This document shows, one piece after another, positions 11,614 through 23,478 of a stretch of 64,000 nucleotides of DNA; position 1 is the stretch's first letter; each line of letters begins with the position of its first letter. The notes beneath the pieces are model-generated. The model was not told where the DNA came from. It saw only the letters and a program-made list of their open reading frames with translations, and did no database searches. Both the position numbers and the translations under genes were made by a program. Source of the stretch: Xiphydria camelus (lineage: Eukaryota; Arthropoda; Insecta; Hymenoptera; Xiphydriidae); the NCBI GenBank assembly GCA_963678675.1, contig OY783201.1:19709769-19773768 (forward strand), in the 5' to 3' direction.

Positions 11614-13122
11614 CCGCGCTTTCTCTCTGCAACATCCAACGGAAATCTGCCATCATGTTTTTATCCCATCTACCCTGAAGTCTTCGTTCTACATCTGTAA
11701 AATCTTGGTGGAAACGTTCTCCTTGTTCTTCACTGAAATTGCCAACGTTATCTGGAAATTCGTCCACATGACTGTCCATCATATGTAATTTTAAATTCAT
11801 ATTACATTCCAATCTCCTGAAATTCTCAACCATGTCAGACATTATTTTTTTGTAGTCCGAGCTCTTATGATTGCCTAGAAAATTACTACATACTTTCTTG
11901 AAGCTGACCCATGCATTCTTCTCAATAGGGCTCGTTTGAGTTACGAAGTGATCGTCTCTGAACATTTTTCTGATCTGAGGTCCATTGAATACTCCCGCTC
12001 CTACTTTAGTATCAGATAGACTTAGAGATTGATCTCGTAAGTATTTGTAACAATCGCCTTCTTTATTCAACGCTTTGACGAATTGTTTCATGAGTCCTAA
12101 CTTTATATGTAATGGAGGTATGAATACCTTCTCTGGATCTATCAACGGCTGCTGTAAGATATTGTCGGATCCTACAACGAAGGATGTTCTAGGTTCCCAA
12201 ACCTTTTTCGCGTAATGATTTTTTTTATCTCTACTATCCCATTTACAGAGATAACACGATTTTTTGGTATAGCCAGATTGCAGTCCCAGAATCATTGTGA
12301 GGATTTTAAAATCTCCGCAAACTTGCCATTTGTGGTCATCATATTTTATTGCTGCTAATAAAGTTTTCAAACATTCATACGATTCATTCATAACAGTCGA
12401 ATGCGCAACTGGTATTGGTGCGTATACGTCAGTATTGTGGAGTAAGACTGCTTTGAGACTACGTTTACCTGAATCGATAAAAAGTCTCCATTGATCAGCA
12501 CTGTAAGTATCGGGCTTTAATTCGTCGATTACTCCTTTGACATTATTACAATAAACAAGAGACTTATTTGAATTACGAGAGAAAAAGCTCCTAAATTTTT
12601 TTCTCTTGTCCTGTAAAACGTTACCTTCGTTTTCTTCCTCAGCAGATTTCTCTCTTTCAACGTGGAAGCACAGTACTCGGCAACATCTTTCGGCAATCCC
12701 ACGTTACGAATGAAATCGATCAGTTCTTCCTGTGAGAACAATTGAGCCTTTTTTTCCTTACAACCCGTTGGAACGTATTCATGTGAATCATCTTCAGTTT
12801 CACTTTTTTCATCATCCATTTGGCCATCTTCGCTGCCACTTTCATTTCCACTCACGTATCTCTCATCGTCACTATCAGTTTCATTTTCACTCGTGTAACT
12901 TTCATCTTCGCTATCAGTTCCATTCATATAGCTCTTATCTCTATTATCGTCATCGTACTGTTCATCCTCATTCATACAATCTTTATGCTGATCTATATTT
13001 TCTCTTTCAACATTAGCTACGATTCCCAGAACACACCGTCCGCCTTGCCATCGGAATGGACCCTTGATCGCGGTAATACTAATTGCTAAGAAACGATATA
13101 AATACTTCTGAACTCCGACCAT
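11513..13122 (-). pseudogene. Cc8L18.2-like transposon-borne gene, broken by a frameshift
   Basis: Two overlapping minus-strand frames form one gene. The N-terminal part (13122-12529) has an acidic Asp/Glu/Ser-rich repeat region followed by a segment with SQEELIDFIRNVGLPKD. The C-terminal part (about 12600-11513) has LFIDSGKRSLK, then GYTKKSCYLCKWDSR with a CxxC pair, LPPLHIKLG-like PPLHIKLGLMKQFVKAL, and EEQGERFHQD. This order is characteristic of a family widespread in arthropods and cnidarians, one member of which was named Cc8L18.2 in a Cotesia bracovirus. It is usually multicopy and uncharacterised. The parts are separated by a one-base loss in an A run near 12600. The only gene in the element, it ends within the left inverted repeat. 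Family assignment is from recall, and function is unknown. Confidence 0.8.
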
Positions 13123-13349
13123 CGTTTGTCGGAACAGCCTTCATCCAGGGATTTTGCCGCAAAAATAAACAAAAAAAAACCGTTGCCCGCCGTCACCGCG
13201 TGAAGGTACCCTGGGTGCAGGCGCACCACGCATATTCGCTGTATCAAATTACAATGGTGAGTCCCAATTCACTTGAATTGAAAGATCACGTGACTGGATT
13301 TCAAAATTTATTTTGCTATGTTTGTGGTAATTTCGTATGAGGAATATGT

Positions 13350-14061
13350 ATAAGGAAAAAAACGCAATAGAAATCCCTTGCAGAGATCTTTTGAGGATAA
13401 ACGAGTACGTTATAAAAGAAGGCGAAACGATGAAGAAGCAGCAGAGTGAGATACAAAATGCACGTTCCAGCGACTCCAAAAATATAACTGAGTGATGATG
13501 CGAAAAGATTTGAAAATTTTTGCTGGATTTGACCTTGAAATGAACTTGACCCTGACATATTAGTGGCAAACGAACCTCGGATTCTAACTCAGTGCCCCCG
13601 AAAACATATTGACGTAGTAGTTTAGTTCCGTAAAGACCCATTTTCTTATTTTTGCAATTGTCACATGAACTCTCCATACAATAACATGAAGTGATCTTGA
13701 AATGACCTTGGGGGTTATGTTACCAAAAAAATTGAATACATACCTAGACGTAAAATTTCCCATTCTTTCAGAATCTGCAGTCAAAAATTCATTTTTGGCA
13801 AAATAAACACATTTGACCTTGAAATGACCTTGAATTTGACCTTGTCGGATCAAACGGACATCGGATTTGGATTCAGCGACCCCAAAAATATATAGGAATA
13901 CTAATCTGAATCGATTTTAGTATTTTTCCGGGACTTGATCTTGAAATGACCTTAAACGTGACCTGATTGAGACAAACGGACACCGGATTCGGATTCAGCG
14001 ACTCCAACAACATAAAGATATGTTGGTCTGGTTCCGGAAACAGGACCTTTTTTTGTGTGCC
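13350..14061. repeat. Right terminal inverted repeat
   Basis: Inverted counterpart of 11021-11613. It holds extra sequence around 13690-13810 that the left copy lacks, so the left copy was probably shortened by deletion. Confidence 0.85.
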
Positions 14062-14766
14062 AGAGTGTAATGATTCTTCTAACTCATTTTGAGCAAGCCA
14101 TAGATTTCGCTGTGGCGACAGTAATAGGTATAGCACTTTTCATTACCATAAATGTATTATATTTATATCATATGGGAAGTTTTTTTTTCCATTACGCAAA
14201 ACGTCCACTTTTTTTTAAATCAGCAAAAAGACAGTACATATTACTGATTTCAATTGGGACGCTTTGTTTAGCAAATTTACTTGAATGTTATCGCAAAATT
14301 TTCTAAAAAACATTATTTTTCGATTCTCAAAATGCTCTAATATATTATTGGAATTCTAAAAATTTGCTCTGATCTAATATCTAAGTGTTTTTGCCTATTT
14401 TCATCCAAGTTTGATTCTGCTTTGCTATGTATTATCAATAATGTAATAAACCGAAATGCTTCAACTTCTTCAAAATGTAATATTTGTGATTTTCTTTCCA
14501 AGATATATAATTTGCTTATTGAGTCATATTTATCGAACAAAAAGTATATCGCCGTTAGATTTATAAAAAGCACCTATTATTTGCGCTATTGAACCTCTGT
14601 CCTGACAAACAAGGAAGCTTTTATTATCTAACCGATATAAAGATAGAAAAGAGTGTTTCTCTTGCAACAATTTTTTGTTGATCATGAAATAAATTATAAT
14701 AAACGTGATACGCTTTGAACAAATGCTCTTCGTATATCACTCATTCGCTGCCACAGTGATATAGAA
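14062..14766. other. No recognised feature
   Basis: AT-rich sequence with short open frames on both strands, none with recognisable motifs. Confidence 0.5.
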
Positions 14767-16043
14767 TATAGGGGAAACAGGTGTCAGTTGTAACAATTTT
14801 TATAAAACCTTTTTTTTTTCGGTCAGTACTTAATATTTTTGAATGAAATATTTTTTCCTAGGTTCATTAATCTTCTCGCTTGGAAATTGTATTTTATGAG
14901 ATCAAAAAAATATTCTGTTATTATTAAAAGTCAATGTAAGACATTACTCGTGATGTTACAATTGACACCCATGCAGACTGCTTTGCATACCTTTACGGAC
15001 GCTCGAAAAGTCAACTTAAAGACAACTTTTCATCCGTCCGAAAACTATTTTGGTAGAGGCACAGACGGCTTCGCGCAGTGCAGAACGCGTTTATGATTAA
15101 GAGAGAGTCGGGAAGATATGTGCGTTCTCTGTCGGTCCCCAGTACAGTGGTGCGGCCACAGATTTCATTTAGGACTGCCACTCACTAGAAAATCAATTGT
15201 GTGTTATATTATATTATATCTCCACACAGAAGGTATTCAGTGCAAAGCCGTAGAGGACTTTTTTTAAGATTATAATTTAACGAATACCAAGTTAAAAGAA
15301 AAAAAATTGTCCCCCAATGTTTTCAGTGAAAAGAATCGGTTTAAAATCTAAAATAGTCAATAATCGCATTAAGAGAGGTAACTATTTTTATAGGAGCAAT
15401 TATGTTTATTGTTAGATCAATGTGAAAAAATATTGCCATATACTACATCAGTTCTAAAATGTAAGGCATAAAGAAAATTTAAAAGAAAATAGAAAATGTC
15501 AAATATTTAAGTAATAATAAAATACTAAAGTTGCGGCGATGAATATGTGACTATGACATTTTATTTGCATGGAACATTATGAAAAAACGAATACATTGAA
15601 GCATTGTTGGTGTTTTCGACTTGAAACTTTTTCATAATTACATTCCATGGTTTCATTTTCATTTGAAATAAAAATGCCAAAAACGAGATAATTAGACAGG
15701 AATAAATCAAATGACAAAAGCGATATATTTAATTCCTTGGATTTATTCTTTCAAAGTCTTCCCTAAGCAATTATTTTCCGCTATCCTCTATTTATAACCT
15801 CTAACAAGACATCTTTTCGTCTCTCCAAAAGACCCTATTTATTCGTCTATCTAAAAAATTGATAATTGCTTAAAGCACAAGAAGGGTTAGCACCATTTTT
15901 TATAAATGTTTATTAACAACGGTAAGACAGGAGTTTATATAAAGGGGGATTATCATGTTTTTAAATCGACCACAAGGTGGCGGTATAATCATCGTTGTTA
16001 CATTCGACACCCCTGATACAGTTGCCACCAGTCTTCCCTATAA
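14767..16043. mobile_element. Candidate element with TATAGGGGAA-type ends
   Basis: TATAGGGGAAACAGGTGTC at the left is matched in reverse by GACACCCC...CTTCCCTATA at the right, with a short gap, and TGTAACA follows on both sides. The interior is AT-rich with no intact ORF. The ends resemble those at 37217-38136 in starting TATAGGGGA. This is a nonautonomous element of uncertain class. Confidence 0.5.
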
Positions 16044-18420
16044 TAAAATATACAATTCTTTGGGAGACGAGTTTAAAAATTAACTCGTTTGACTTATTAA
16101 AATTTCTAGCCGCAATCATGATATAACTTAAAAATTGCCAATATTTAACTTCTCGACATTATATTCTTGCAAAATTATAATAATTAAAAACTTTTGAGTT
16201 CTTGAAGAATTACTAATTTACTAAGTTATATCAATGTTGCAGTAAATGAGCGAAATGTAGCTATAATTTTATGTCTCACGTAGTAAATTACACGTAGAAA
16301 AAAGGTTTCGAAATACGAGTATAAACATGACTGCAGCCAACCCAAAAAGTATCGAAAAAACGCTCCAAATAAAAAATCTAAAAATGATATAATTATAAAT
16401 TAAGTTAAACACTATACTGTAGCTATAGGACTTATATTAAAAAAACGTTAAGTTCTATAAAATATAATATTTGAACATTAGGTATTTATAATAATATGCT
16501 TTCAAAATTGTTTTTCCATATTTTCTGAAATCTGTTGTTACATTTTAAAATACTTTTCCTCTCAATATAGAATGAAAATTAACGACTAAAATGCGATGAG
16601 TCGATAGACAAACAAAAAATAAGTAAAGAGCTCTTCATCCCGGACAAAAACCATTCGGAGGCTCGGACGGATACGAAAGAAAGATTTGGAGATAAATCTC
16701 CGCGGAAATTTCGCCATGGAACGCAAAACTACAAAGTTTTCATAGACGATAAATTTCTGCAGTAGCAGGTACGGGATATTGGTGCGGGTTGAAACAGTCG
16801 GTTGCCCTGCCGGCTCCGCCCGGCTTGTACCCACCCTGCGTGCACCCCTCCGCCAAGAGGGGCTCCGCTAGATAACGTGATTTACACCGTCGGGTAATTA
16901 ATGTCCTTCGAACCGCCGTTAAAAAACAATCGGAAATCGACAACAACGTAGTCCAACAGCCATTTTGGTTGTATCGCGTTGGAGAAGTTGACAAATTGCG
17001 AAACGGTTCTTAAACGCTAGATAACACGCGCGGGGGGGCCCTTATTTCGAATTCAGTGTCGATTGGTGGTTCGACGCAACTTTTTGCGGATATAACTTTT
17101 GGATTATTAGTTCGGTTTGTAGGTACCTACTACACAGTGGATATAACGAAATGTAAATTCTGAGAAATGTCTCTTTCTGGGAAAGTCTTGTTTCAAACCG
17201 ACATTGATCAAAAATGCATTACGAATTAATATAATAACTAGTGAACGAATGTATACATTTGTTTCGTCATTTGGTTAAGACACGGAACTGGAACTGCGCA
17301 TGAAGCAAACAAAATTATAATCTCTACATATCGCAATATTAACAGTCTTAATTGGTTTTAATTTTTGTAACAAATTTTTAACTATATCCACCTTCCTGCA
17401 TCCATTTTGCCTTCTTCTTGGAAGAAGTTACTTCAAAAGTTTTATTTCAAATTTTTGCCATTTTCCTTCATTTCAAAATTTTGTGCACGGTAACTGAATG
17501 AAAAGTATTTATTTAAATTTTGAAAGTGAGACCAATTGTATGTTATACTCAATTGAAACTCGTTTTACGTAAGTCAAAATATAACGTTTGGTACCCATAT
17601 TTATTTTCGATCGATTTTGAATTTTGTTCAAATTAATTTTATATGTATTTTATTCATAAGCTGTATTTCTGGCTTCTTTAATTAACACTATTAAATTAAT
17701 TGATATTTTATTTAAAAACTTCTCGAGACATACAATTTAAAAAATTTTAATTTCTTTATATGAAAATTGAATTTATTTTCCTTCATACTTTACCATTTTA
17801 TATTAAAAATGTTGGTAGATTTACCAAGTCATGGCAAATATAGAATATACAATGCCTAATACGAGACCATTTTAATATAACTATTGTATGTTCCTTCAGT
17901 ATCTGTATTAACGTTTAATGAATCTTAATTTTTGGAGAAACACTGGCAAATTATAAACGTATCTTCAGGGCATAGAGTTTGACGACTACGATAAATTTTA
18001 TAATAATTTACCTTGAAAGATAGATATTTTAACAACTCGATTTAAATTCATTTATTATTTTATTAAATTATATTAAATTATATTAATTTCATTATAATAT
18101 AATTATTTTATATTTTCAATTTCTCTATTTAATTTTTCTTTCATTATAAATTGATTTAAGTATATTTTACTTTCGATTTCGCTGATATATAAATACTGCC
18201 ATTAATTTATTCATAAACTTAAAAATATCAATCTCTCTCTTATATAATATAAATATTTCTCATAACAGAAAATTAATAATCGAACTCTTCACCTATTCAA
18301 TTCGTTCTTTTCGTAAAACTTACTGCTGGTATTTATAAGTGAAATAAGCCAAAGAGAAGTTCAAAAAACCTGTGTTTATCGTTGAAAACAAAAATTTAAC
18401 CATGACTCCTTCCATTTAGT
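16044..18420. other. Intergenic or intronic, one GC-rich pocket
   Basis: Mostly AT-rich. A pocket at 16590-17040 is GC-richer, with a minus-strand open frame of about 80 codons and GGCGGAGCC-type words. I cannot match it to a protein. If the exon at 18507-18802 belongs to a minus-strand gene, this pocket lies downstream and might hold another exon, which is speculation. Confidence 0.4.
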
Positions 18421-18506
18421 TCACTCACGCCGGCGACAGACATTTCTCAAATACATACACACACGACCGGTCACGCCATAAGTGATACTGCGATTAATCG
18501 ACTCAC

Positions 18507-18802
18507 CAGTGATGGACGCGGTTGGAGATAACGTGGAGGGGTTGGCGCGCGGTGGGGGTGAAAAAGCTCCGGCGAGGTAACCGCTGCGGTCCGCGAGGGC
18601 CTGTTTCGCCTTTTCCACGCTCTGCTTCAGCTGCTGAAACGTGCTGCCACAGGCCAACCCGCGGTAGGACCAGTTTTCCTGTTTGACACCAGCTCCGGTC
18701 ACTGATACACCGGCAGTGGCGCTTGCGGCGCTAGAGGATCCTTTCAAATCGAGCGCACCTGCGTACGAACAGCTGGCGCTGTCGTACATCACCAAAATGC
18801 CC
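18507..18802 (-). CDS. Internal coding exon of an unidentified host gene
   Basis: A 296-nt open segment on the minus strand. It is preceded by an acceptor (TATTTCCAG, ending at 18803) and followed by a strong donor (GTGAGT, 18506-18501). The frame is open throughout and interrupted only beyond the donor. The peptide starts near VMYDSASCSYAGALDLKG. It then has a Ser/Ala-rich part, a VKQENW motif, and a charged helix-like stretch QLKQSVEKAKQALADRSGY. It ends with a Pro-rich tail, FSPPPR to SPTASITG. GC content and codon use contrast with the surrounding AT-rich DNA. The Ser/Ala/Pro-rich style suggests a disordered part of a nuclear or regulatory protein, which is inference. The exon starts after one base of a codon and ends one base into the next. 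Neighbouring exons were not identified. Confidence 0.65.
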
Positions 18803-19191
18803 CTGGAAATATTTGGGGAGGATGATTACTTTAATTGTCCCGAAAAATACCAATACATCTTCGTTAGATGAAAAGTGTAACTTCTTCCGTGGCTTTTGTA
18901 ATTTTCATTTTTTGCCGCTACACAAAAAATTTTCGAACCAAAGTCGCTTGGTATCGAGAGAGATATACGTTAAGTGTAACGGATTTTTAATAACACGCAT
19001 TATTTGCGAGATACCAAGGTCATTTTTATTTTTTTTATTGAATTTGATATTTACGTTCCTATGGAAGTTATAAAACTCGTTAAGACTGATAAGAACGGTA
19101 TAAGGTGAAATATCCGCTCGTTGAATCGTTTGCGAGATATCGGCACTCAAAGTACTACGCCGCGTAGGATTAACGATAAATTCAGGTAACA

Positions 19192-19671
19192 TAAGGTAAA
19201 GTGGGGGAAGTGCGATCGCGTTTTCCAATAGTTCAAATTCAATAAGCGCTATAATGTGTAAATCTTTCGCTTGAGGAAAATATTCTGTTGATCAAATTGA
19301 TACCTTATGAAGTTCTTTAACTGATTTTAGTAGCATTTCGCTTACAAAATAAATAAACGGATATATACATATTTTTTAATTAAGGTCTGCAGCTGATTGC
19401 ACTTTCCCAGCCAAAAAGGAAAAGTGCAACCAGTGCTTATACGCATTGGAAGGTATGTGTAAACTTAAGGGGCAAGTGGATTAGGTTTGTTAAAATATAA
19501 GAACTTCAACATTTTTTGGAATTTTTCACTTGCAAAATAATCGCCATTTTACACTTGATAGAAATCCAACTGTAAGCTTTGACATAAGAGGTCACCACAA
19601 TATTTGAAATCGCCAAGAAATATCCCGTGATTGCATTTTACCCGTTTTGGCACTTACCCCACCTTACCTTA
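19192..19671. mobile_element. Element with TAAGGTAAGGTGGGG ends, ~480 bp
   Basis: TAAGGTAAAGTGGGGGAAGT at 19192 is mirrored by CTTACCCCACCTTACCTTA at 19671. AAGTGCAA words recur inside. Flanks at 19040-19140 and 19680-19810 are themselves weakly inverted, with CGAGATATC/GATATCTCG pairs, so it may lie inside an older palindrome. No ORF. Confidence 0.6.
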
Positions 19672-20236
19672 CATAAAGTAATAGCTTACTCTCTTGTACT
19701 TCGAGCAACGATATCTCGTAAACGTTTCATCGTACGATTATTTTATTTTATAAATTTTTTGTTAATTTCAACGAGCTTTAGGACTTTTATAGAAGTGTGT
19801 TGTAAATGTCGAATTCCATTTAAGAAGATAAGTATGACCTGTACATATCGTAAATATAACGAATGCTGTAGATGATACCCGAATGATGTCGAATTATTTG
19901 CATCTTTCCTGAAATAATTCTATCGTCGGATTTTTATTTATGAGTAAAGAGGGTAGGTCAGAGTCAATTGTAATGATTTGTTCAAGGATAATAGTAACAT
20001 TACCAACCGATCTAAAACTAAAATATTTTACGAAATTCATCTTTCATACACTGAAAGAAAAGTGAGTGGTAAAATCAACCATAATTTCAAGATTGAATTT
20101 TCCTGGTTGCCAGTACCATATTTACAATTTGACAGACCATGAATGCAGTCGAAATGAACTTTGTTGCACGGTTATAGTAACAATGAGATTGTAGCTTGCA
20201 ATAGCCATAGACCATGGTTAGATTAACCATAAAAGT

Positions 20237-20692
20237 ATTAGGTATACAACTTTGCTGCCGCCGTTTTCCTAATACGAGGGCAGAGTGAAAAGTCCGATAC
20301 TATTTAAATTAAACACTTTCTTTTTTATGAATTCTTCATTTATTTTTCAACATAGTCGCCTTTCCGCTCAATACACTTCGTCCACCGATATTCCAATTTT
20401 ATTAAACCCTCTAAAAATAATTGTTGTCTAAGTCTGTAAAATAGCCAAATCCGGTGAATAAGGTGGATGCGGCAGCAATTCGAACTTCAAGTCGACCAAT
20501 TTTGCTGTTGCAACAGCAGACGAATGGGCAGGTGCATTGTTGTGGTAGAACAGAAATTTTTTTTTTCGCCAAATGGGGGCGTATACTCATCTTCGCGATC
20601 GCACCACCATCTACCTACTAAAAAAGTATCAGACTTTTCACTCTGCCCTCGTAAATATTAGGAAAACGGCGGAAGCAAAGTTGTACACCTAA
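20237..20692. repeat. Hairpin split at its apex by a mariner
   Basis: The arm at 20237-20271 (AACTTTGCTGCCGCCGTTTT inside) is reverse complementary to 20657-20692. The only sequence between the arms is the mariner derivative at 20275-20651, so the empty site would be an almost loop-free hairpin. Confidence 0.8.
20275..20651 (-). mobile_element. mariner deletion derivative, 377 bp
   Basis: Ends CGAGGGCAGAGTGAAAAGT and its complement are flanked by TA. The minus strand reads decayed C-terminal transposase with NNAPAHSSAVATAKLV, then LLPHPPYSPDLA, and a tail with ERR followed by stops. The N-terminal DNA-binding part and the first catalytic Asp are gone. It is nonautonomous and dead. Confidence 0.85.
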
Positions 20693-21261
20693 TATATCAA
20701 TAATATTAGGTACTGGATAGTCGCGTTAACTATGTAAAAAAGGGTTAGGGACATCTATCGACCATGCTGCAGGTTGACCTGGTTGCAATAATCTTAATCT
20801 CTTCTTACTGTAACCAGAATCTTACTATTTAGAACAACTATGGAATCGCTGTTGGTGCCAAAATCGACCACGAGATTTCTGGTGATATTGTGAGTGCAGG
20901 ATGCTTCCTCCTTCTCCTCCCCCATAAACATATAACGTGAGTCTTCAGGAACTTTTCCATAATATATTATTATATATTCGTAATCCTACAAAGGAATTAA
21001 AGCCAAGAAACCTGTACGTGCAATTATTGCAAACAATGTTGGATCTATAATGAGATGCGAAAGAAAGAAGGAAGCTGCTGATAACGGACAAGACCCTTCA
21101 CTTTCTATTACAATGTGGTGCAAAATCCTAACAAAGTTTAAAACTTATCCCAACCACTGCTACAACTCCGGTCTGTTCCTTCGTTTGTTTACAGGCCTAT
21201 AATAAGTACTATCTCATGTCATTAGGCGGAAATCCGAGGTTTTTTCAGACTGTGTTTAATT

Positions 21262-21332
21262 AAGTCGTAACACGAGGTATGGTGCCTTCGGCGAGCCTCG
21301 TCCCCTCACCATACCTCGTGCTACGACCTATA
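21262..21332. repeat. Hairpin around CACGAGGTATGGTG
   Basis: GTCGTAACACGAGGTATGGTG pairs with CACCATACCTCGTGCTACGAC across a GC-rich loop. The left arm is repeated at 36690-36710. Confidence 0.75.
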
Positions 21333-21341
21333 AACTTAGTC

Positions 21342-22077
21342 TTAAGGGGGAAAGCCACTGTGATATGTTCAAAAAATAGATTTTTTTATTTTTACATTTT
21401 CTTAATGTTCGAGGTTTCAAGAATCTGTTCCCTAAGTTTCAAACCGAAATTCGAAAATTTTATGGAGTTATGAAAGGTTTTGTGTGAGTAAGCGCATACG
21501 CTCGAACTTGACCGCGTGGTTTTAAAGGCTTTTATCTCGAAACTACATTTTTCCAACTGGGCGCCATCATAACTCAGTCAATTTTTATCCGATTACCTTG
21601 AAATTTTCACAGAATATTTTTAAAAGAATTATCTTCAGTTAAGCGTATGATTTTTTCGATTAAGCGATTACTTGTTGAGATATAATTAAAAAACTGAGCA
21701 ATTTTTCTCTAAATTTCGAAGTTCTATTTTTAAACATGCGTTACTTTGTTAAAAATTAAAATTTTTATAAATCCGTACGCTTAACTGAAGCTAGACTCGT
21801 GTAGTTTAAGAAAATAATTGATTTTTTTGGTTTGGATATACCATTCGGACACAGCAATGGCGCCCATGCGCCAAACATTTTTCAGAGAAGCTTTACGGCA
21901 TCGCGTATTATTGTGTAGTTTATTGATATTATGTATTGCTTTTTTTTTCTAATATACTAAAATATATGTACCTTCATGTAGTTGTAAAAGTTTTTTCCCT
22001 CGTTTTTTATTTTAATCAGAAAAAATTCACAAAGTTATTCTACATTTTCCGGTCATCACAGTGGCTTTCCCCCTTAA
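21342..22077. mobile_element. Element with AAGGGGGAAAGCCACTGTGA ends, 736 bp
   Basis: TTAAGGGGGAAAGCCACTGT at the left is the exact reverse complement of the right end at 22058-22077. GGCGCCAT words occur near 21563 and 21855 in opposite orientation. There is no intact ORF. TTAA at both edges could be a target duplication or part of the ends. Confidence 0.7.
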
Positions 22078-22103
22078 AAATCCGAGGATTTCAGCCGAAT
22101 GAC

Positions 22104-22367
22104 ATATCGAGTGCTACACGGCAGGACCTCGTAACTGACGAAAAGGAAAACTTTACAGGAGAAACACTAAAATCAATTACTGTAATTCTAAAAGTGATTT
22201 TAAAATTTTTTTCAGTGATAAAGTAGCTCTCGTAATTGCTTTGAGCTATTTTATCACCGAAAACATTTTTAAAATCACTTTTAGAATTACAAAGTCATAG
22301 TTTTTAGTCTCTCCTGTAAAATTTGATTTTCGTCAGTTACGAGGTCCTGCCGTGTAGCACTCGATAT
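22104..22367. repeat. Foldback MITE, 264 bp
   Basis: ATCGAGTGCTACACGGCAGG at the left is perfectly mirrored at the right. Pairing continues through GTAACTGACGAAAA and the AAAGTGATTTTAAA blocks to an apex near 22235. Confidence 0.9.
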
Positions 22368-22375
22368 ACTATTTT

Positions 22376-22490
22376 TTCTCACGAATGCCCATTTCTTAAA
22401 ACAAAACAAACAGAAGTATACACGGCTCATTTCACATTGCGTTTATTAGTTTGGAAAAAGGACCCACTTCGGACTAAGCAATCTTTTGAC
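22376..22490. repeat. Dispersed repeat, inverted copy at 31690-31806
   Basis: CTCACGAATGCCCATTTCT through GGACTAAGCAATCTTTTGA is found in reverse complement at 31690-31806 with few changes. It has no ORF of note and is likely a fragment of a longer element. Confidence 0.75.
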
Positions 22491-22535
22491 AGCCTGCTTA
22501 TTCCCGGTCGGTGTCACGCGGGAAAAACGTCATCT

Positions 22536-22684
22536 TAGGCCAAGCGAACGTTGAAACGCAGTTCAGTGAGGGGACGCAGGGCGACCGTTGCCTCTATACC
22601 TATATATATAATAGATATAGGTATAGAGGCAACGGTCGCCCTGCGTCACCTCACTGAACTGCGTCTCAACGTTCGCTTGGCCTT
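22536..22684. mobile_element. Near-perfect palindromic MITE, 149 bp
   Basis: The arms start AGGCCAAGCGAACGTTGA and pair along about 70 bp with one or two mismatches, centred on TATATATATAATAGATATA. It is flanked by TA/TTA. Confidence 0.9.
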
Positions 22685-22758
22685 ACAGCCCGTTCACACT
22701 ACACCGATTCGGTAAATTTACCGAAACGGTGAAAAACCGCATCGTGTGAACGGGCTGT
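22685..22758. mobile_element. Short MITE, 74 bp
   Basis: ACAGCCCGTTCACAC and GTGTGAACGGGCTGT ends enclose a second inner hairpin (TTCGGTAAATTTACCGAA). It abuts the preceding MITE and shares the TTA between them. Confidence 0.85.
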
Positions 22759-23478
22759 TACGGTCCAAAAATAGGCTGGAAAAGGCCTCGAAATGGGCAT
22801 GAGTGAGGAAGTATACTTTTTTTTCTACGTGTGTTATAGAAATCTACGTCGAATCATTCTACTTGATAAAATTAATCTTCTATCCTAAATTATACCTACG
22901 TCGCTTTTACGTAAGAATTATAATTTCGTGGCAATGAAGACAAAGAGGCAAATTATTACAATTGATCCCAGCTTACCCTAATTGCACCCCAAATATTTGA
23001 AGACCCTCGAGGGTGGAATAAACTTGGCATTCTTTTTCATTTATCGCCGAAACCTAAATATCGTTAGGTATTATTTCTCTACCTATACCTACATTTGTAT
23101 AGGTACATATAGGAGATATAGAATAAAAATATACAAGTAATGAGATAACAGCGATTCTATAATATCGTTCCTGGCGAGTAAGGTTCAGATAGTAGATTCT
23201 TAATAGTGTTGCTCTATAGTTATTCACATTCCCCTTGCTAATGGGACAATGGAAGGTAACATATTATCAAAAATGCATCACAATAATCGGACCTTAACAT
23301 TTATCATACGCTGATAAATAAATAAATACGAAGCAGATGTCGGTCGTTCATTTCAAAATGAAAATACGAAAATGTGTATGTAATGTTTTTTGAGGTATTC
23401 TAACATCACAGAATGAAGAAAATCGGTGAGGTACACCTCGGATAGTAAGGTAGTATAGTATTAGCTAATCTACAATAG

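Larger units (their letters stand above)
11021..14061 (-). mobile_element. 3.04-kb transposon with long terminal inverted repeats
   Basis: Both ends read GGCACACAAAAAAA inward and continue as inverted repeats of about 590 bp (left) and 710 bp (right). The right copy has a ~120-bp segment absent from the left. Between them lies one minus-strand gene of the Cc8L18.2-like family. The repeats contain GGTCGCTGAATCC-type and TTTCAAGGTCA words. The last ~30 codons of the gene lie inside the left repeat, so the right repeat carries an inverted copy of the gene's tail. No clear target duplication is seen. The superfamily is unknown to me. Confidence 0.8.
21215..22106. mobile_element. Element bounded by ATGTCATTAGGCGGAAATCC-type inverted ends
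   Basis: CATGTCATTAGGCGGAAATCC at the left is mirrored by TTTCAGCCGAATGACAT at 22088-22105. It contains a hairpin at 21262-21332 and a second element at 21342-22077. The left ~75 bp recur at 36643-36720. Confidence 0.55.

Noticed and set aside
12732..13089. His/Phe-rich plus-strand frames
   Set aside because: They are the antisense of the Asp/Glu/Ser-rich N-terminal region of the Cc8L18.2-like gene.
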